A stretch of 64,000 bases of DNA. Source: Arthrobacter sp. Soil764. GTDB taxonomy: Bacteria > Actinomycetota > Actinomycetes > Actinomycetales > Micrococcaceae. The notes beneath the pieces are model-generated. The model saw only the letters and a program-made list of their open reading frames with translations. It searched no databases and had not been told where the DNA came from. Made by a program: the position numbers and the translations under genes. Shown in pieces: positions 45,299 to 54,326 of this stretch. The DNA is taken from contig NZ_LMSI01000005.1 of NCBI RefSeq assembly GCF_001428075.1, forward strand, positions 1,304-65,303, read 5' to 3'. Each line of letters starts with the position of its first letter. Position 1 is the first letter of the stretch.

Positions 45299-45304
45299 GA
45301 AGCC

Positions 45305-46135
45305 ATGACCACTGGCCGACACAGCGCAGCTGTTCTTGACCCCTCACTGGACGACTACGAGCTGGCGGCGGCGCTGGTCCGTGAAGCCGGGCAGCTGGCG
45401 CTCCTCATGCGCATGGCCGGCCTGCAGTCGGAACAAAAAACCTCCGTCTCGGACGTTGTGACAGCAGCGGACCACGCAGCCGAGGCCTATGTTCTGGAGC
45501 AGCTGCAGCGCTGCCGGCCGGAGGACGGCATCCTGGGGGAGGAAGGCGCCTCCGTCCAGGGCACCAGCGGCCGCACCTGGGTGATCGACCCCGTGGACGG
45601 CACCTACAACTTCCTGCACGGCTCCACTTACTGGTGCTCCGCCATCGCCCTCAAGGACCGCGGCGACGCAGTGCTGGGCGCCATTTTCCAGCCGGAGGAG
45701 GACAAGCTGTGGCTCGGCGGCCGCGACCGGCCCGCCACCATGAACGGCGATCTCCTTACCGTTTTCAGCGATGACGGCGGCAAACGCAACGCCACCAGTG
45801 TCGCCGAACTTGGCGCGGCCACCTACATCCACCCCACCTGGCTGATGGACCCAATGTGCGCCATGCCCTGGCACGCCGCCGCCACCTCCGCGGCGTCCCT
45901 CCGCATGCTGGGCTCCGGGTCCTGCGACCTGGGCCGTGTTGCGGACGGACAGCTGGGGTGCTGGTTCCAGCACAGCTGCCCGGAATGGGACTGGCTGCCG
46001 GGCAAGGCGATCGTCCGTGCCGCCGGCGGCGCCGTGGATACCGTCCGCGTCAACGGCTTGGAGTGGTTCCTGGCAGGAGGAACGACGGCGGTGCATCAGT
46101 TGCGTGCGGCGCTCCAGTCAGGCTCGGTCAGCTGA
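45305..46135 (+). CDS. Inositol monophosphatase family protein
   Basis: A 276-residue Mg-dependent sugar/alcohol phosphatase. Metal site 1 is GEE (residues 78-80) with DPVDGT (95-100), and the C-terminal metal Asp is in CPEWDWLPGKAIVRAAGG. Members dephosphorylate inositol-1-phosphate, histidinol phosphate or 3'-phosphoadenosine phosphate; actinobacterial HisN belongs here, but no his genes are adjacent, so the substrate is open. The sequence DHAAEAYVLEQLQ and the short loop after DPVDGT are normal. Leaderless TAAACT promoter six bases upstream. Confidence 0.88.
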   Translation: MTTGRHSAAVLDPSLDDYELAAALVREAGQLALLMRMAGLQSEQKTSVSDVVTAADHAAEAYVLEQLQRCRPEDGILGEEGASVQGTSGRTWVIDPVDGTYNFLHGSTYWCSAIALKDRGDAVLGAIFQPEEDKLWLGGRDRPATMNGDLLTVFSDDGGKRNATSVAELGAATYIHPTWLMDPMCAMPWHAAATSAASLRMLGSGSCDLGRVADGQLGCWFQHSCPEWDWLPGKAIVRAAGGAVDTVRVNGLEWFLAGGTTAVHQLRAALQSGSVS

Positions 46136-46224
46136 GGCGGCTGCCCGGTGCGGTTCCCCGCGACGGGGAGTAATCCACAGGCTGGAAGGCGCTGTCGGTC
46201 CCACCGCCTAGACTTGTATGCACC

Positions 46225-48777
46225 ATGGATATGTTGTTTGACCCGTACTCTGACGGACCGTTCAAGGCCGCTCCTGCCGCCGCCGCCCGCACCAGGACGG
46301 GGCCGGAGGGCGTTGCCACCACGGCCGGGCCCGGCGGAATACCGGCCAGTCATGGCGGCCTGCAGCAAGACAACGGCGCCCGGAACGATGGCGCCTGGAA
46401 CCACGGCGACAGGCGCGACGACGGCCACCACCACAGCCGCCGCCCGGACGCGGCCCAGCTGCTGGAGGGACTGAACCCGCAGCAGGAGGAAGCGGTCAAG
46501 CATGCCGGGTCGGCACTGCTGATCGTCGCCGGTGCCGGGTCCGGCAAGACCCGCGTGCTCAGCAACAGGATCGCGTACCTGATCGCCACCGGCCGCGCGC
46601 ACCACGGCGAAATCCTGGCCATCACCTTCACCAACAAGGCGGCCGCGGAAATGCGGGAGCGCATCGAAGCCCTGGTGGGCGGGCGCGCCAAAATCATGTG
46701 GATCTCCACGTTCCACTCCTCCTGCGTGCGGATCCTGCGGCAGGAAGCGGCCAACGTCGGCCTGAAATCCAACTTCTCCATCTACGACTCCGCGGACTCC
46801 CTGCGGCTGGTCACCCAGGTGTCCAAGGCCCTGGACCTGGACCCCAAGAAGTTTGCCCCCAAAGCCATCCAGCACAAGATCTCGGCCTTGAAGAACGAAC
46901 TCATTGACGCCGATTCCTTTGCCTCGGCGGCCAATTACAACGACCCCTTCGAACATGCGGTGGCGGACGTCTACAAGGGCTACACCCAGCGCCTCCGGCA
47001 GGCCAACGCCATGGACTTCGATGACCTCATCGCCGAGACCGTCTACATGTTCCGTGCCTTCCCCGCGCTGGCCGAGTCCTACCGCCGCCGGTTCCGCCAC
47101 GTCCTGGTGGACGAATACCAGGACACCAACCACGCCCAGTACGCCCTGGTGCGGGAAATCGTGGGGGAGGGCCCCGGCGCGTCGGAGCTCACCGTGGTGG
47201 GTGACTCGGACCAGTCCATCTACGCCTTCCGCGGCGCGGACATCCGGAACATCGTGGAGTTCGAAAAGGACTACCCGGAAGCCCGCACCATCAAGCTGGA
47301 GCAGAACTACCGCTCCACCCAGAACATCCTGAGTGCCGCCAACTCGGTCATCTCGCGGAACCCCAACCGTCCGGAGAAACGGCTGTGGACCGCCGAGGGC
47401 GAAGGCCACAAGATCATCGGCTACGTCGGCGAAAACGAACATGACGAAGCGCAGTTCATCGCCAAGGAGATCGACCGGCTCCAGGACGAGGAAAACCTGC
47501 GCCCGGGCGATGTCGCCATCTTTTACCGGACCAACGCCCAGTCCCGCTCCATCGAAGACGTCCTGGTTCGCGTGGGCCTGCCGTACAAGGTGGTGGGCGG
47601 CACCCGCTTCTACGAGCGGAAGGAAATCAAGGACGCCCTGGCGTACCTGCGCGTCCTGGTGAACCCGGATGACGACGTCAACCTCCGCCGGGTGCTGAAT
47701 GAACCCAAACGCGGCATCGGCGACCGTGCCGAAGGCGCCGTCGCAGCCCTGGCCCAGCGTGAGCGGACGTCGTTCATGGAAGCCGCCCGCCGCGCCGACC
47801 AGGCGCCCGGCATGGCCACCCGGTCCGTCAACGCAGTCCTGGGTTTCGTGAAGATGCTGGACGACCTCGCCGAGGTAGCCGCCGGATCCGGAGCGGCTGC
47901 CGCGCTGGAGGCCGTCCTGGAACAGACGGGCTACCTTGCCGCGCTGCGTTCCAGCACCGATCCGCAGGACGAATCCCGCGTGGAGAACCTCGCCGAACTC
48001 GTGGCGGTGGTGCGCGAGTACGAGCAGGAGAACCCGGAAGGCAGCCTCGGCGCGTTCCTGGAGCAGGTGTCCCTGGTAGCCGACGCCGACCAGATCCCGG
48101 ACGCCCCCGGCGCGGACATTGACGCCGCCGTGGCCGAAGCCAAGCGGCTTGGCGTGGTGACCCTCATGACCCTGCACACGGCCAAGGGCCTGGAATTCCC
48201 GGTGGTCTTCCTGACCGGTATGGAGCACGGGCTCTTCCCGCACCAGCGCTCCGCCACGGATCCCAAGGAACTGGCAGAGGAACGGCGGCTGGCCTACGTG
48301 GGCCTGACCCGCGCCCGGAAGCGGCTTTACGTAACCCGGTCAGAGGTCCGCAGCATGTGGGGCCAGAGCCAGTACAACCCCGCCAGCCAGTTCCTGGAGG
48401 AAATCCCGGCAGAGCTCCTGGAATGGAAACGGGAAGGAACCAGCAGGCAGGCCGGCGGCTGGGGCGGCGGCTCCATCGGATCCGGCCGCTACAGCGGCTC
48501 CTTCTGGGGCGCCGGCACCTCCCGCGGCGCCGCGGCGGACTCCTCCGCCGGGTTCAATGCCGACGTTCCGGCCTTCATCGCCAAGAACCGGGTGCAGCCG
48601 CAGAAGGAAATCATCGCCGTCAGTGTGGGGGACAAAGTCAACCACACCAGCTTCGGCGACGGAACCGTGCTGGCGCTTGAAGGGGCGGGGGACAAGACCG
48701 TAGCCAAGGTGAAGTTCGATGTTGGCGAGAAGCGCCTCCTCCTGCGGTACGCACCGCTGACCAAGCTGGACGCCTAA
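46225..48777 (+). CDS. pcrA: ATP-dependent DNA helicase UvrD/PcrA
   Basis: An 850-residue superfamily 1A 3'-5' helicase for replication restart and repair. After a disordered N-terminal ~80 residues rich in Gly, His and Asp come the Q-motif LNPQQEEAV, Walker A GAGSGKT (103-109), motif Ia ITFTNKAA, Walker B VDEYQDTNHAQY, GDSDQSIYAFRGAD, LEQNYRS and VTLMTLHTAKGLEFP. The C-terminal ~70 residues form the PcrA Tudor-like domain (VSVGDKVNHTSFGDGTVLAL). TAGACT ten bases upstream is the probable -10. The glycine-rich linker (~745-780) is long. Confidence 0.96.
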   Translation: MDMLFDPYSDGPFKAAPAAAARTRTGPEGVATTAGPGGIPASHGGLQQDNGARNDGAWNHGDRRDDGHHHSRRPDAAQLLEGLNPQQEEAVKHAGSALLIVAGAGSGKTRVLSNRIAYLIATGRAHHGEILAITFTNKAAAEMRERIEALVGGRAKIMWISTFHSSCVRILRQEAANVGLKSNFSIYDSADSLRLVTQVSKALDLDPKKFAPKAIQHKISALKNELIDADSFASAANYNDPFEHAVADVYKGYTQRLRQANAMDFDDLIAETVYMFRAFPALAESYRRRFRHVLVDEYQDTNHAQYALVREIVGEGPGASELTVVGDSDQSIYAFRGADIRNIVEFEKDYPEARTIKLEQNYRSTQNILSAANSVISRNPNRPEKRLWTAEGEGHKIIGYVGENEHDEAQFIAKEIDRLQDEENLRPGDVAIFYRTNAQSRSIEDVLVRVGLPYKVVGGTRFYERKEIKDALAYLRVLVNPDDDVNLRRVLNEPKRGIGDRAEGAVAALAQRERTSFMEAARRADQAPGMATRSVNAVLGFVKMLDDLAEVAAGSGAAAALEAVLEQTGYLAALRSSTDPQDESRVENLAELVAVVREYEQENPEGSLGAFLEQVSLVADADQIPDAPGADIDAAVAEAKRLGVVTLMTLHTAKGLEFPVVFLTGMEHGLFPHQRSATDPKELAEERRLAYVGLTRARKRLYVTRSEVRSMWGQSQYNPASQFLEEIPAELLEWKREGTSRQAGGWGGGSIGSGRYSGSFWGAGTSRGAAADSSAGFNADVPAFIAKNRVQPQKEIIAVSVGDKVNHTSFGDGTVLALEGAGDKTVAKVKFDVGEKRLLLRYAPLTKLDA

Positions 48778-48792
48778 GCGGTCCGCGGCGGG

Positions 48793-48805
48793 CATAATGG
48801 AGCCC
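48793..48805 (+). promoter_or_regulatory. Leaderless promoter choosing the lipoprotein start
   Basis: CATAAT (48793-48798) is seven bases before the ATG at 48806. The in-frame ATG at 48797 would fall inside this -10 box, so the downstream ATG is preferred. Confidence 0.5.
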
Positions 48806-49513
48806 ATGCGACGCACTGTATGGGGGATGCTCGCCGCCCTTTTCCTGGTCACCGCCGCCGCCACCTCGGGGTGCAGCGTGACCACCGAGGACCCTTCGTA
48901 CGTTCCACCGGCGCCGCTGCCTCCCATGGAGCAGCTGGAAAAGGCGCCCCTGGCTGACGCGAAGGCCTTCTCCAGCGGAGGCGACGTCCTGTCCTTCATC
49001 ACCGCGGACCGGACCATTGCCTGTTCCCTGACCTCCGCGCGGGGGGACCACGTGAACCTGCCGTACGAGCAGAACAGCTACAGCGATGCTGCCAACAACA
49101 AGCTGCCCATTGTCCCGGTGGCCCACTGCGGGCTTGCCACCTATCAGCCTCCCCAACCCGGCGACGTCAAGGATGACTGCGCCGGAACCCACCTTGGTTA
49201 CCTGGGCGGCGTGGCCCTGCTGTCGCCGGACACCGCACGCTACGGGGAATGCCGTTCCGGGGTAACGCCAATGGAAGCGGCCTACGGGCCCGCGGGCACC
49301 AAGGCCGGACCGCTGACCCAACTGCCTGTGCTGGCCGACGGGCAGAACCTCGAACGCAACGGCTTGCGCTGTTCGGCGTACAACGGCGGCGTGGCGTGCG
49401 GAAATGTCTCCGCCGGCGTCGGATTCTTCATTTCCCCAGAACGTTACGAACTGCTCCCGGGCTCGCCCAAAAGCAGCGCATCCCCGCAGGCGGAAGGCTT
49501 AAAAACCCCGTAA
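48806..49513 (+). CDS. Hypothetical lipoprotein
   Basis: A 235-residue secreted protein from the ATG at 48806. It has a basic start (MRRTVWG), a hydrophobic core and a lipobox-like ATSGC (Cys23), followed by a Pro-rich linker. The mature part has six cysteines (ACSL, HCGL, DCAG, ECRS, RCSA, ACGN) and so probably disulfides. It resembles a family of actinobacterial surface proteins with FITADRTIACSL near the start of the domain, but I cannot name a function. A small terminator overlaps its stop. Confidence 0.75.
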   Translation: MRRTVWGMLAALFLVTAAATSGCSVTTEDPSYVPPAPLPPMEQLEKAPLADAKAFSSGGDVLSFITADRTIACSLTSARGDHVNLPYEQNSYSDAANNKLPIVPVAHCGLATYQPPQPGDVKDDCAGTHLGYLGGVALLSPDTARYGECRSGVTPMEAAYGPAGTKAGPLTQLPVLADGQNLERNGLRCSAYNGGVACGNVSAGVGFFISPERYELLPGSPKSSASPQAEGLKTP

Positions 49514-49525
49514 ATCCGCGGTTTT
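49502..49525 (+). terminator. Terminator overlapping the lipoprotein stop
   Basis: AAAACC(C)CG, loop TAAATC, CG(C)GGTTTTT. The TAA stop is in the loop. Confidence 0.65.
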
Positions 49526-49737
49526 TCTACGCTCCATAGAATAGTGTGCTTACTCACATAAGAGGTAGTCTGGGACGGCCCGGTCCCTCCAAAGGACTAG
49601 AGTTCCCCATGGAGCATCACGCCGCGTGGCTCGTTTCCAACAGGCCGCCGGTGCGTGCAATCCGCAGCCCGGTCATCGTCCTACTCGATGGTGTCCGACT
49701 GTACAGAAACTACTTCGACGTAGAAGGACACTAAACC

Positions 49738-50907
49738 GTGGACCTGTTTGAATACCAGGCGCGCGATATGTTCGAGGCGCACGGTGTACCCGTGCTTGCC
49801 GGCATCGTGGCGTACACCCCAGAAGAAGCAAAGGCAGCTGCCGAGAAGATCGGCGGCGTAACCGTTGTCAAGGCACAGGTCAAGGTAGGCGGGCGCGGCA
49901 AAGCCGGCGGCGTCAAGGTGGCAAAGTCCGCCGACGAGGCGCTTGAGCACGCCACCAACATCCTGGGCATGGACATCAAGGGCCACACCGTCAACAAGGT
50001 GATGATCGCCCAGGGTGCCGACATTGCCGAGGAGTACTACTTCTCCGTCCTGCTGGACCGTGCCAACCGCAACTACCTGGCCATGTGCTCGGTTGAAGGC
50101 GGCATGGAAATCGAACAGCTCGCCGTCGAACGCCCCGAAGCGCTGGCAAAGATCGCCATCGACCCCGCCGTGGGCATCGACCAGGCCAAGGCCGACGAAA
50201 TCGTCGCAGCCGCCGGCTTCGCCGAGGAACTCCGCGGCCAGGTGGCAGGCGTCATCCTGAAGCTCTGGGACGTCTTCAAGAAGGAAGACGCCACCCTGGT
50301 GGAGGTCAACCCGCTGGTCAAGACCGGCAACGGTGACATCCTGGCCCTCGACGGCAAGGTCTCCCTCGACGAGAACGCCGACTTCCGGCACCCGAAGCAC
50401 GCGCAGCTCGAGGACAAGGACGCTGCAGACCCGCTTGAGGCCAAGGCAAAGGCGCAGGACCTCAACTACGTCAAGCTCGACGGCGAAGTAGGCATCATCG
50501 GCAATGGTGCCGGCCTGGTCATGTCCACGCTCGACGTCGTCGCCTACGCCGGCGAAAACCACGGCAACGTCAAGCCTGCCAACTTCCTGGACATCGGCGG
50601 CGGAGCCTCGGCAGAGGTCATGGCCGCAGGCCTGGACGTCATCCTGGGTGACGAGCAGGTCAAGTCCGTGTTCGTCAACGTCTTCGGCGGCATCACCGCC
50701 TGTGACGCTGTTGCCAAGGGCATCGTGGGTGCACTGGCCGAACTCGGCAGCTCCGCCAACAAGCCGCTGGTAGTCCGCCTCGACGGCAACAACGTCGACG
50801 AAGGCCGCCGCATCCTCACCGAGGCCAACCACCCGCTGGTTACCCTGGCCGCCACCATGGACGAGGGCGCCGACAAGGCCGCCGAGCTCGCCAACGCAGC
50901 GAAGTAA
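49738..50907 (+). CDS. sucC: Succinyl-CoA synthetase (ADP-forming) subunit beta
   Basis: A 389-residue TCA-cycle enzyme subunit that forms succinate and ATP (or GTP) from succinyl-CoA. The ATP-grasp domain starts [21 protein letters not shown] with [16 protein letters not shown]. The C-terminal CoA-ligase domain has [45 protein letters not shown] and [17 protein letters not shown]. The GTG start follows AGAAGGA. It pairs with sucD eleven bases downstream. Confidence 0.97.
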   Translation: MDLFEYQARDMFEAHGVPVLAGIVAYTPEEAKAAAEKIGGVTVVKAQVKVGGRGKAGGVKVAKSADEALEHATNILGMDIKGHTVNKVMIAQGADIAEEYYFSVLLDRANRNYLAMCSVEGGMEIEQLAVERPEALAKIAIDPAVGIDQAKADEIVAAAGFAEELRGQVAGVILKLWDVFKKEDATLVEVNPLVKTGNGDILALDGKVSLDENADFRHPKHAQLEDKDAADPLEAKAKAQDLNYVKLDGEVGIIGNGAGLVMSTLDVVAYAGENHGNVKPANFLDIGGGASAEVMAAGLDVILGDEQVKSVFVNVFGGITACDAVAKGIVGALAELGSSANKPLVVRLDGNNVDEGRRILTEANHPLVTLAATMDEGADKAAELANAAK

Positions 50908-50918
50908 AGGGACGCACC

Positions 50919-51821
50919 ATGTCTATTTATCTGAACAAGGACTCCAAGGTCATCGTCCAGGGCATCACCGGCGGCGAAGGCACCAAGCACACCGCCCTGA
51001 TGCTCAAGGCCGGCACCAACATCGTCGGCGGCGTCAACGCCCGCAAGGCCGGCACCACGGTCCTGCACGGGGACAAGGAAATCAACGTCTACGGCACCGT
51101 CAAGGAAGCCATGGCGGAAACCGGCGCCGACGTCTCCATCGTCTTCGTACCGCCGGCATTCACCAAGAACGCCGTTGTTGAAGCCATCGAGGCCGGCATC
51201 GGCCTGGTCGTTGTGATCACCGAAGGCGTTCCCGTCCAGGACTCCGCCGAATTCTGGGCCCTGGCCCAGTCCAAGGTGGACGCCAACGGCAACCAGGTCA
51301 CCCGCATCATCGGCCCGAACTGCCCCGGCATCATCACCCCCGGCGAAGCACTGGTGGGCATCACCCCGGCCAACATCACCGGCAAGGGCCCCATCGGCCT
51401 TGTCTCCAAGTCAGGCACCCTGACCTACCAGATGATGTACGAACTGCGCGACCTGGGCTTCTCCACCGCCATCGGCATCGGCGGCGACCCCATCATCGGC
51501 ACCACCCACATCGACGCCCTGGCCGCGTTCGAAGCTGACCCCGAGACCAAGGCCATCGTCATGATCGGCGAAATCGGCGGTGACGCCGAAGAGCGTGCAG
51601 CCGACTTCATCAAGGCCAACGTGACCAAGCCGGTTGTCGGCTACGTCGCCGGCTTCACGGCTCCCGAAGGCAAGACCATGGGCCACGCAGGCGCCATCGT
51701 TTCCGGTTCCGCCGGTACCGCCCAGGCCAAGAAGGAAGCGCTCGAGGCCGCCGGCGTCAAGGTCGGCAAGACGCCGTCCGAGACCGCCAAGCTGCTCCGC
51801 GAGGTCTACGCAGCCCTCTAG
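50919..51821 (+). CDS. sucD: Succinyl-CoA synthetase subunit alpha
   Basis: A 300-residue subunit that binds CoA and is transiently phosphorylated on His256 ([12 protein letters not shown]). CoA-binding Rossmann motifs are [19 protein letters not shown] and [17 protein letters not shown], with [14 protein letters not shown] at the ligase domain. The ATG follows AGGGACGCACC. It is co-translated with sucC and ends at a strong terminator. Confidence 0.97.
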   Translation: MSIYLNKDSKVIVQGITGGEGTKHTALMLKAGTNIVGGVNARKAGTTVLHGDKEINVYGTVKEAMAETGADVSIVFVPPAFTKNAVVEAIEAGIGLVVVITEGVPVQDSAEFWALAQSKVDANGNQVTRIIGPNCPGIITPGEALVGITPANITGKGPIGLVSKSGTLTYQMMYELRDLGFSTAIGIGGDPIIGTTHIDALAAFEADPETKAIVMIGEIGGDAEERAADFIKANVTKPVVGYVAGFTAPEGKTMGHAGAIVSGSAGTAQAKKEALEAAGVKVGKTPSETAKLLREVYAAL

Positions 51822-51834
51822 CAGTACCGCACAG

Positions 51835-51888
51835 CGCGGGGCCATTCCCGGCCCGGTCCGCCCTGGACCGGCAAGGGATGGCCCCGCG
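51835..51888 (+). terminator. Nested-stem terminator after sucD
   Basis: CGCGGGGCCAT(T)CCC pairs with GGGATGGCCCCGCG and encloses an inner CCGGTCC-N5-GGACCGG hairpin. A TTTGCTGTTT tract follows. Confidence 0.88.
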
Positions 51889-51922
51889 TTTGCTGTTTAA
51901 CGAACTTTGCTGTTTGACGAAC
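51889..51922 (+). repeat. Tandem 17-base repeat before the GntR gene
   Basis: TTTGCTGTTTAACGAAC is followed directly by TTTGCTGTTTGACGAAC (16 of 17 identical). It sits between the sucD terminator and the GntR gene and could be a regulator site or a replication-slippage product. Confidence 0.7.
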
Positions 51923-52015
51923 GACAGCGGCCCGGAAGCGGGTGCCCCATCGCGTCGAGTAATGTTGAGGAAGGAGAATCGGGGCGCCCGGGGCGCACAG
52001 GCAGGGGAATGACGG

Positions 52016-52747
52016 ATGGCAGAGAAGCGACCCACCCTGGTCGACGCCGTCGTGGACAAGGTCCTGGAGCACATCCTCAGTGGCGAGATCAAGGCCGACG
52101 ACGCCCTGCCGCCAGAGGCTGATATCGCCAAGGAGTCCGGCGTCAGTAGGCTGACAGCCCGCGAAGCCATGAAAGTGCTGAAGGCGCAGGACGTCGTGTA
52201 CGTAAAGCGCGGCCTGGGCACCTTCGTCAACCCGCCCGAGCGCTGGACGGGACTGGACGCCATTATGCGCTCAGCCTCCCGGGGAGTGGCCTCGGACCAG
52301 GTGGCGCTTCGTTTGCTCGAAGTCCGCCGCATGGTGGAGACCGGAGCGGCGGAACTTGCTGCTTCCCGCCACCGGCCGGCTGACCTCGCCGCACTGCAGG
52401 ACAGCGTGGAGCAGATGGAAGCGGCGCATCACGCCGGCGACGTGGACGCGCTGACCGTGGCCGACATCGCCTTCCACGACACCGTCCTGCGCGCATCCGG
52501 CAACCCGTTCGTGCCGGCCTTGCTTGGCCAGCTGTCCACCCTGCTGTACGCGATGCGGCGCGAAACCTCGGCGTTCCCTGACGTGCAGCGCCACGCCATC
52601 CACCATCACAAGATGGTCCTGGCCGCCATTGCCGCCGGGGACCCGGCCACCGCCCGCTCCACCATGGACGCGCACATCACCCAGACTTTCGAGGACTACG
52701 AGCGCTACCTCGCCGTGTCCAGCCCCTCCGGAGCAAGTGCCCGCTAG
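52016..52747 (+). CDS. FCD-domain GntR-family transcriptional regulator (cassette 1)
   Basis: A 243-residue FadR-subfamily regulator. The N-terminal winged helix spans residues ~5-70 (DAVVDKVLEHILSGEIKADDALPPEADIAKE, split by SGVSRLTAREAMKVL). The C-terminal FCD ligand domain has the metal-binding Asp/His pattern: RLLEVRRMVETGAAELAASRH, ADIAFHDTVLRASGN and HHHKMVLAAIAAGD. Such proteins sense sugar acids or organic acids. It precedes an MFS carrier and an SDR, and its probable operator is at 52860. The ATG follows GCAGGGGAA. Confidence 0.9.
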   Translation: MAEKRPTLVDAVVDKVLEHILSGEIKADDALPPEADIAKESGVSRLTAREAMKVLKAQDVVYVKRGLGTFVNPPERWTGLDAIMRSASRGVASDQVALRLLEVRRMVETGAAELAASRHRPADLAALQDSVEQMEAAHHAGDVDALTVADIAFHDTVLRASGNPFVPALLGQLSTLLYAMRRETSAFPDVQRHAIHHHKMVLAAIAAGDPATARSTMDAHITQTFEDYERYLAVSSPSGASAR

Positions 52748-52819
52748 GCCTGTCTGAACCTCTTCCACCTGGTATTTGCCTGCTATCGGCATGCCGTCCG
52801 GTCCCGGCGGCAATCGTGT

Positions 52820-52873
52820 TTGACGCTCCCGGTCCCTGTGATTAGAATCTCATACAGACATCAGACATCTGAT
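52820..52873 (+). promoter_or_regulatory. Promoter and palindromic operator of the first carrier cassette
   Basis: -35 TTGACG (52820-52825), 17-base spacer and -10 TAGAAT (52843-52848) form one of the best sigma-A promoters in the window. Immediately after the expected start is ATCAGA-CA-TCTGAT (52860-52873), a perfect inverted repeat at about +5 to +18, a typical block site for the GntR regulator encoded upstream. Confidence 0.7.
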
Positions 52874-52914
52874 ATCAATTTCCCCAAAAAATGCCGCCAG
52901 CCAAAGGAGCCGTT

Positions 52915-52971
52915 ATGCGCGCGCATTCCCCTTTCGAGGGTTCCCCCATCACACTGGGAGGCCAGCGATGA
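52915..52971 (+). CDS. 18-residue leader peptide coupled to the MFS gene
   Basis: ATG 52915 has a strong AAGGAG five bases upstream and encodes MRAHSPFEGSPITLGGQR. Its TGA overlaps the ATG of the MFS gene (ATGA), and GGGAGG inside it can serve the MFS start. It is the first good ribosome site on the transcript and lies after the operator. It is either a translational coupling or regulatory leader peptide. Too short for any family match. Confidence 0.6.
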   Translation: MRAHSPFEGSPITLGGQR

Positions 52972-54317
52972 CCTCCCGCGCCACCGCCCCCGCCCTCAGC
53001 GAGCTGGGCGAGACCACCCTCCGCAAGGTTCGCCGGAGGCTTATGCCCCTGATCGTCCTTCTCTACTTCATTGCTTACCTGGACCGGAACAATGTCGGCT
53101 TCGCCAAGCTCGGAATGCAGGGGGACATCGGCCTGACCGAGGCCGCCTACGGCCTGGGCGCCGGCATCTTCTTCCTCGGCTATGCACTGCTTGAAATCCC
53201 GTCCAACGGCGGCATGTACCGCTATGGCGCCCGCAAGTGGATTGCCCGCATCCTCATCAGTTGGGGCATTTTTGCCACTGCCATGTTCCTGGTGAACGGT
53301 GAAACCACCTTCTACATCATCCGTTTCCTGCTCGGCGCTGCCGAGGCCGGTTTCTTCCCTGCCATCCTCTTCTACCTGACCCTGTGGTTCCCCGCAGCGC
53401 AGCGGGTAACGGTGCTGGGTATCTTCATCCTGGCCCAGCCCATCTCCAACGCCCTCGGCGCACCGGTGTCCGGCTTGCTACTGAACCTGGAAGGCGTGGC
53501 AGGCCTGCACGGCTGGCAGTGGCTCTACATCATTGAAGGCATTCCCGCCATCATCCTGGGCATCATCACGCCCTTCGTTATGACTGACCGGCCCGAACAC
53601 GCCAAGTGGCTCAAGCCGGAAGAACGCGAATGGCTTTCCACCACCATGGCTGAGGAACTGGCGCACAAGCAGAAGTCAGGCAACCACAACTTCCTGGCCG
53701 GCCTGAAGGACCCCCGCACCATCGCCTACTCGGCTCTGTACTTCGGCCTGGTCTGCGGCATCTACGGACTGGGCCTGTGGCTGCCAACCATCGTCAAGGC
53801 GCTGGGCAAGTTCGACTCCACCCAGGTGGGCTTCATCGTCTTCATCCCGTACGCCATCGCAGCGGTGTTCGTTTACTTCTGGAGCAAGCGCTCGGACCGA
53901 ACCGGCAACCGCGTGTGGCATGCCAGCATCAGCATGGTGCTCGCCGCCGTCGGCCTCCTGGGCGCAGGCTTCCTGCTGCCGGTCAACGCCGTGCTGGCCA
54001 TGGTGTTCCTGACCCTCGCCGCTATGGGCATCTACTCCGCCATCGCACCGTTCCTCGCCATGCCCTCCGCAGCCCTCACAGGTGCTGCTGCCGCTGCCGG
54101 GCTTGCCATGGTCAACTCCCTGGGCAACCTGGGTGGCTTCGTAGCGCCCTACATCGTGGGCATCCTCAAGGACGCCACCGGAAACAGCCAGAGCGGGCTG
54201 GTGTTCCTGGCCGCCTGCCTCGCCATCACCGCTGCAGCCACTTACCTTTACGCACGCAAACGGCCGGAAGGTGTCTCCGCCCCCGGGGCCACGATTCCTG
54301 CCGCCGAAACACACTAG
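52968..54317 (+). CDS. MFS carrier, anion:cation symporter type (cassette 1)
   Basis: A 449-residue transporter with twelve predicted helices. The first block RRLMPLIVLLYFIAYLDRNNVGFAKLGM and GIFFLGYALLEIPSN are the hallmark of the anion:cation symporter (ACS) group, which imports organic anions such as sugar acids, tartrate and hydroxy acids. IRFLLGAAEAGFFPAILFYLTLWFP and LAMVNSLGNLGGFVAPYIVG are also typical. It is translated from an ATG coupled to a leader peptide and shares a transcript with the SDR downstream. It is paralogous to the carrier at 61148. Confidence 0.9.
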   Translation: MTSRATAPALSELGETTLRKVRRRLMPLIVLLYFIAYLDRNNVGFAKLGMQGDIGLTEAAYGLGAGIFFLGYALLEIPSNGGMYRYGARKWIARILISWGIFATAMFLVNGETTFYIIRFLLGAAEAGFFPAILFYLTLWFPAAQRVTVLGIFILAQPISNALGAPVSGLLLNLEGVAGLHGWQWLYIIEGIPAIILGIITPFVMTDRPEHAKWLKPEEREWLSTTMAEELAHKQKSGNHNFLAGLKDPRTIAYSALYFGLVCGIYGLGLWLPTIVKALGKFDSTQVGFIVFIPYAIAAVFVYFWSKRSDRTGNRVWHASISMVLAAVGLLGAGFLLPVNAVLAMVFLTLAAMGIYSAIAPFLAMPSAALTGAAAAAGLAMVNSLGNLGGFVAPYIVGILKDATGNSQSGLVFLAACLAITAAATYLYARKRPEGVSAPGATIPAAETH

Positions 54318-54326
54318 GACGCACCA

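Noticed and set aside
46096..48243. Minus-strand frame of 715 codons opposite pcrA
   Set aside because: Antisense shadow; Gly/Val/Leu-rich with no domain.
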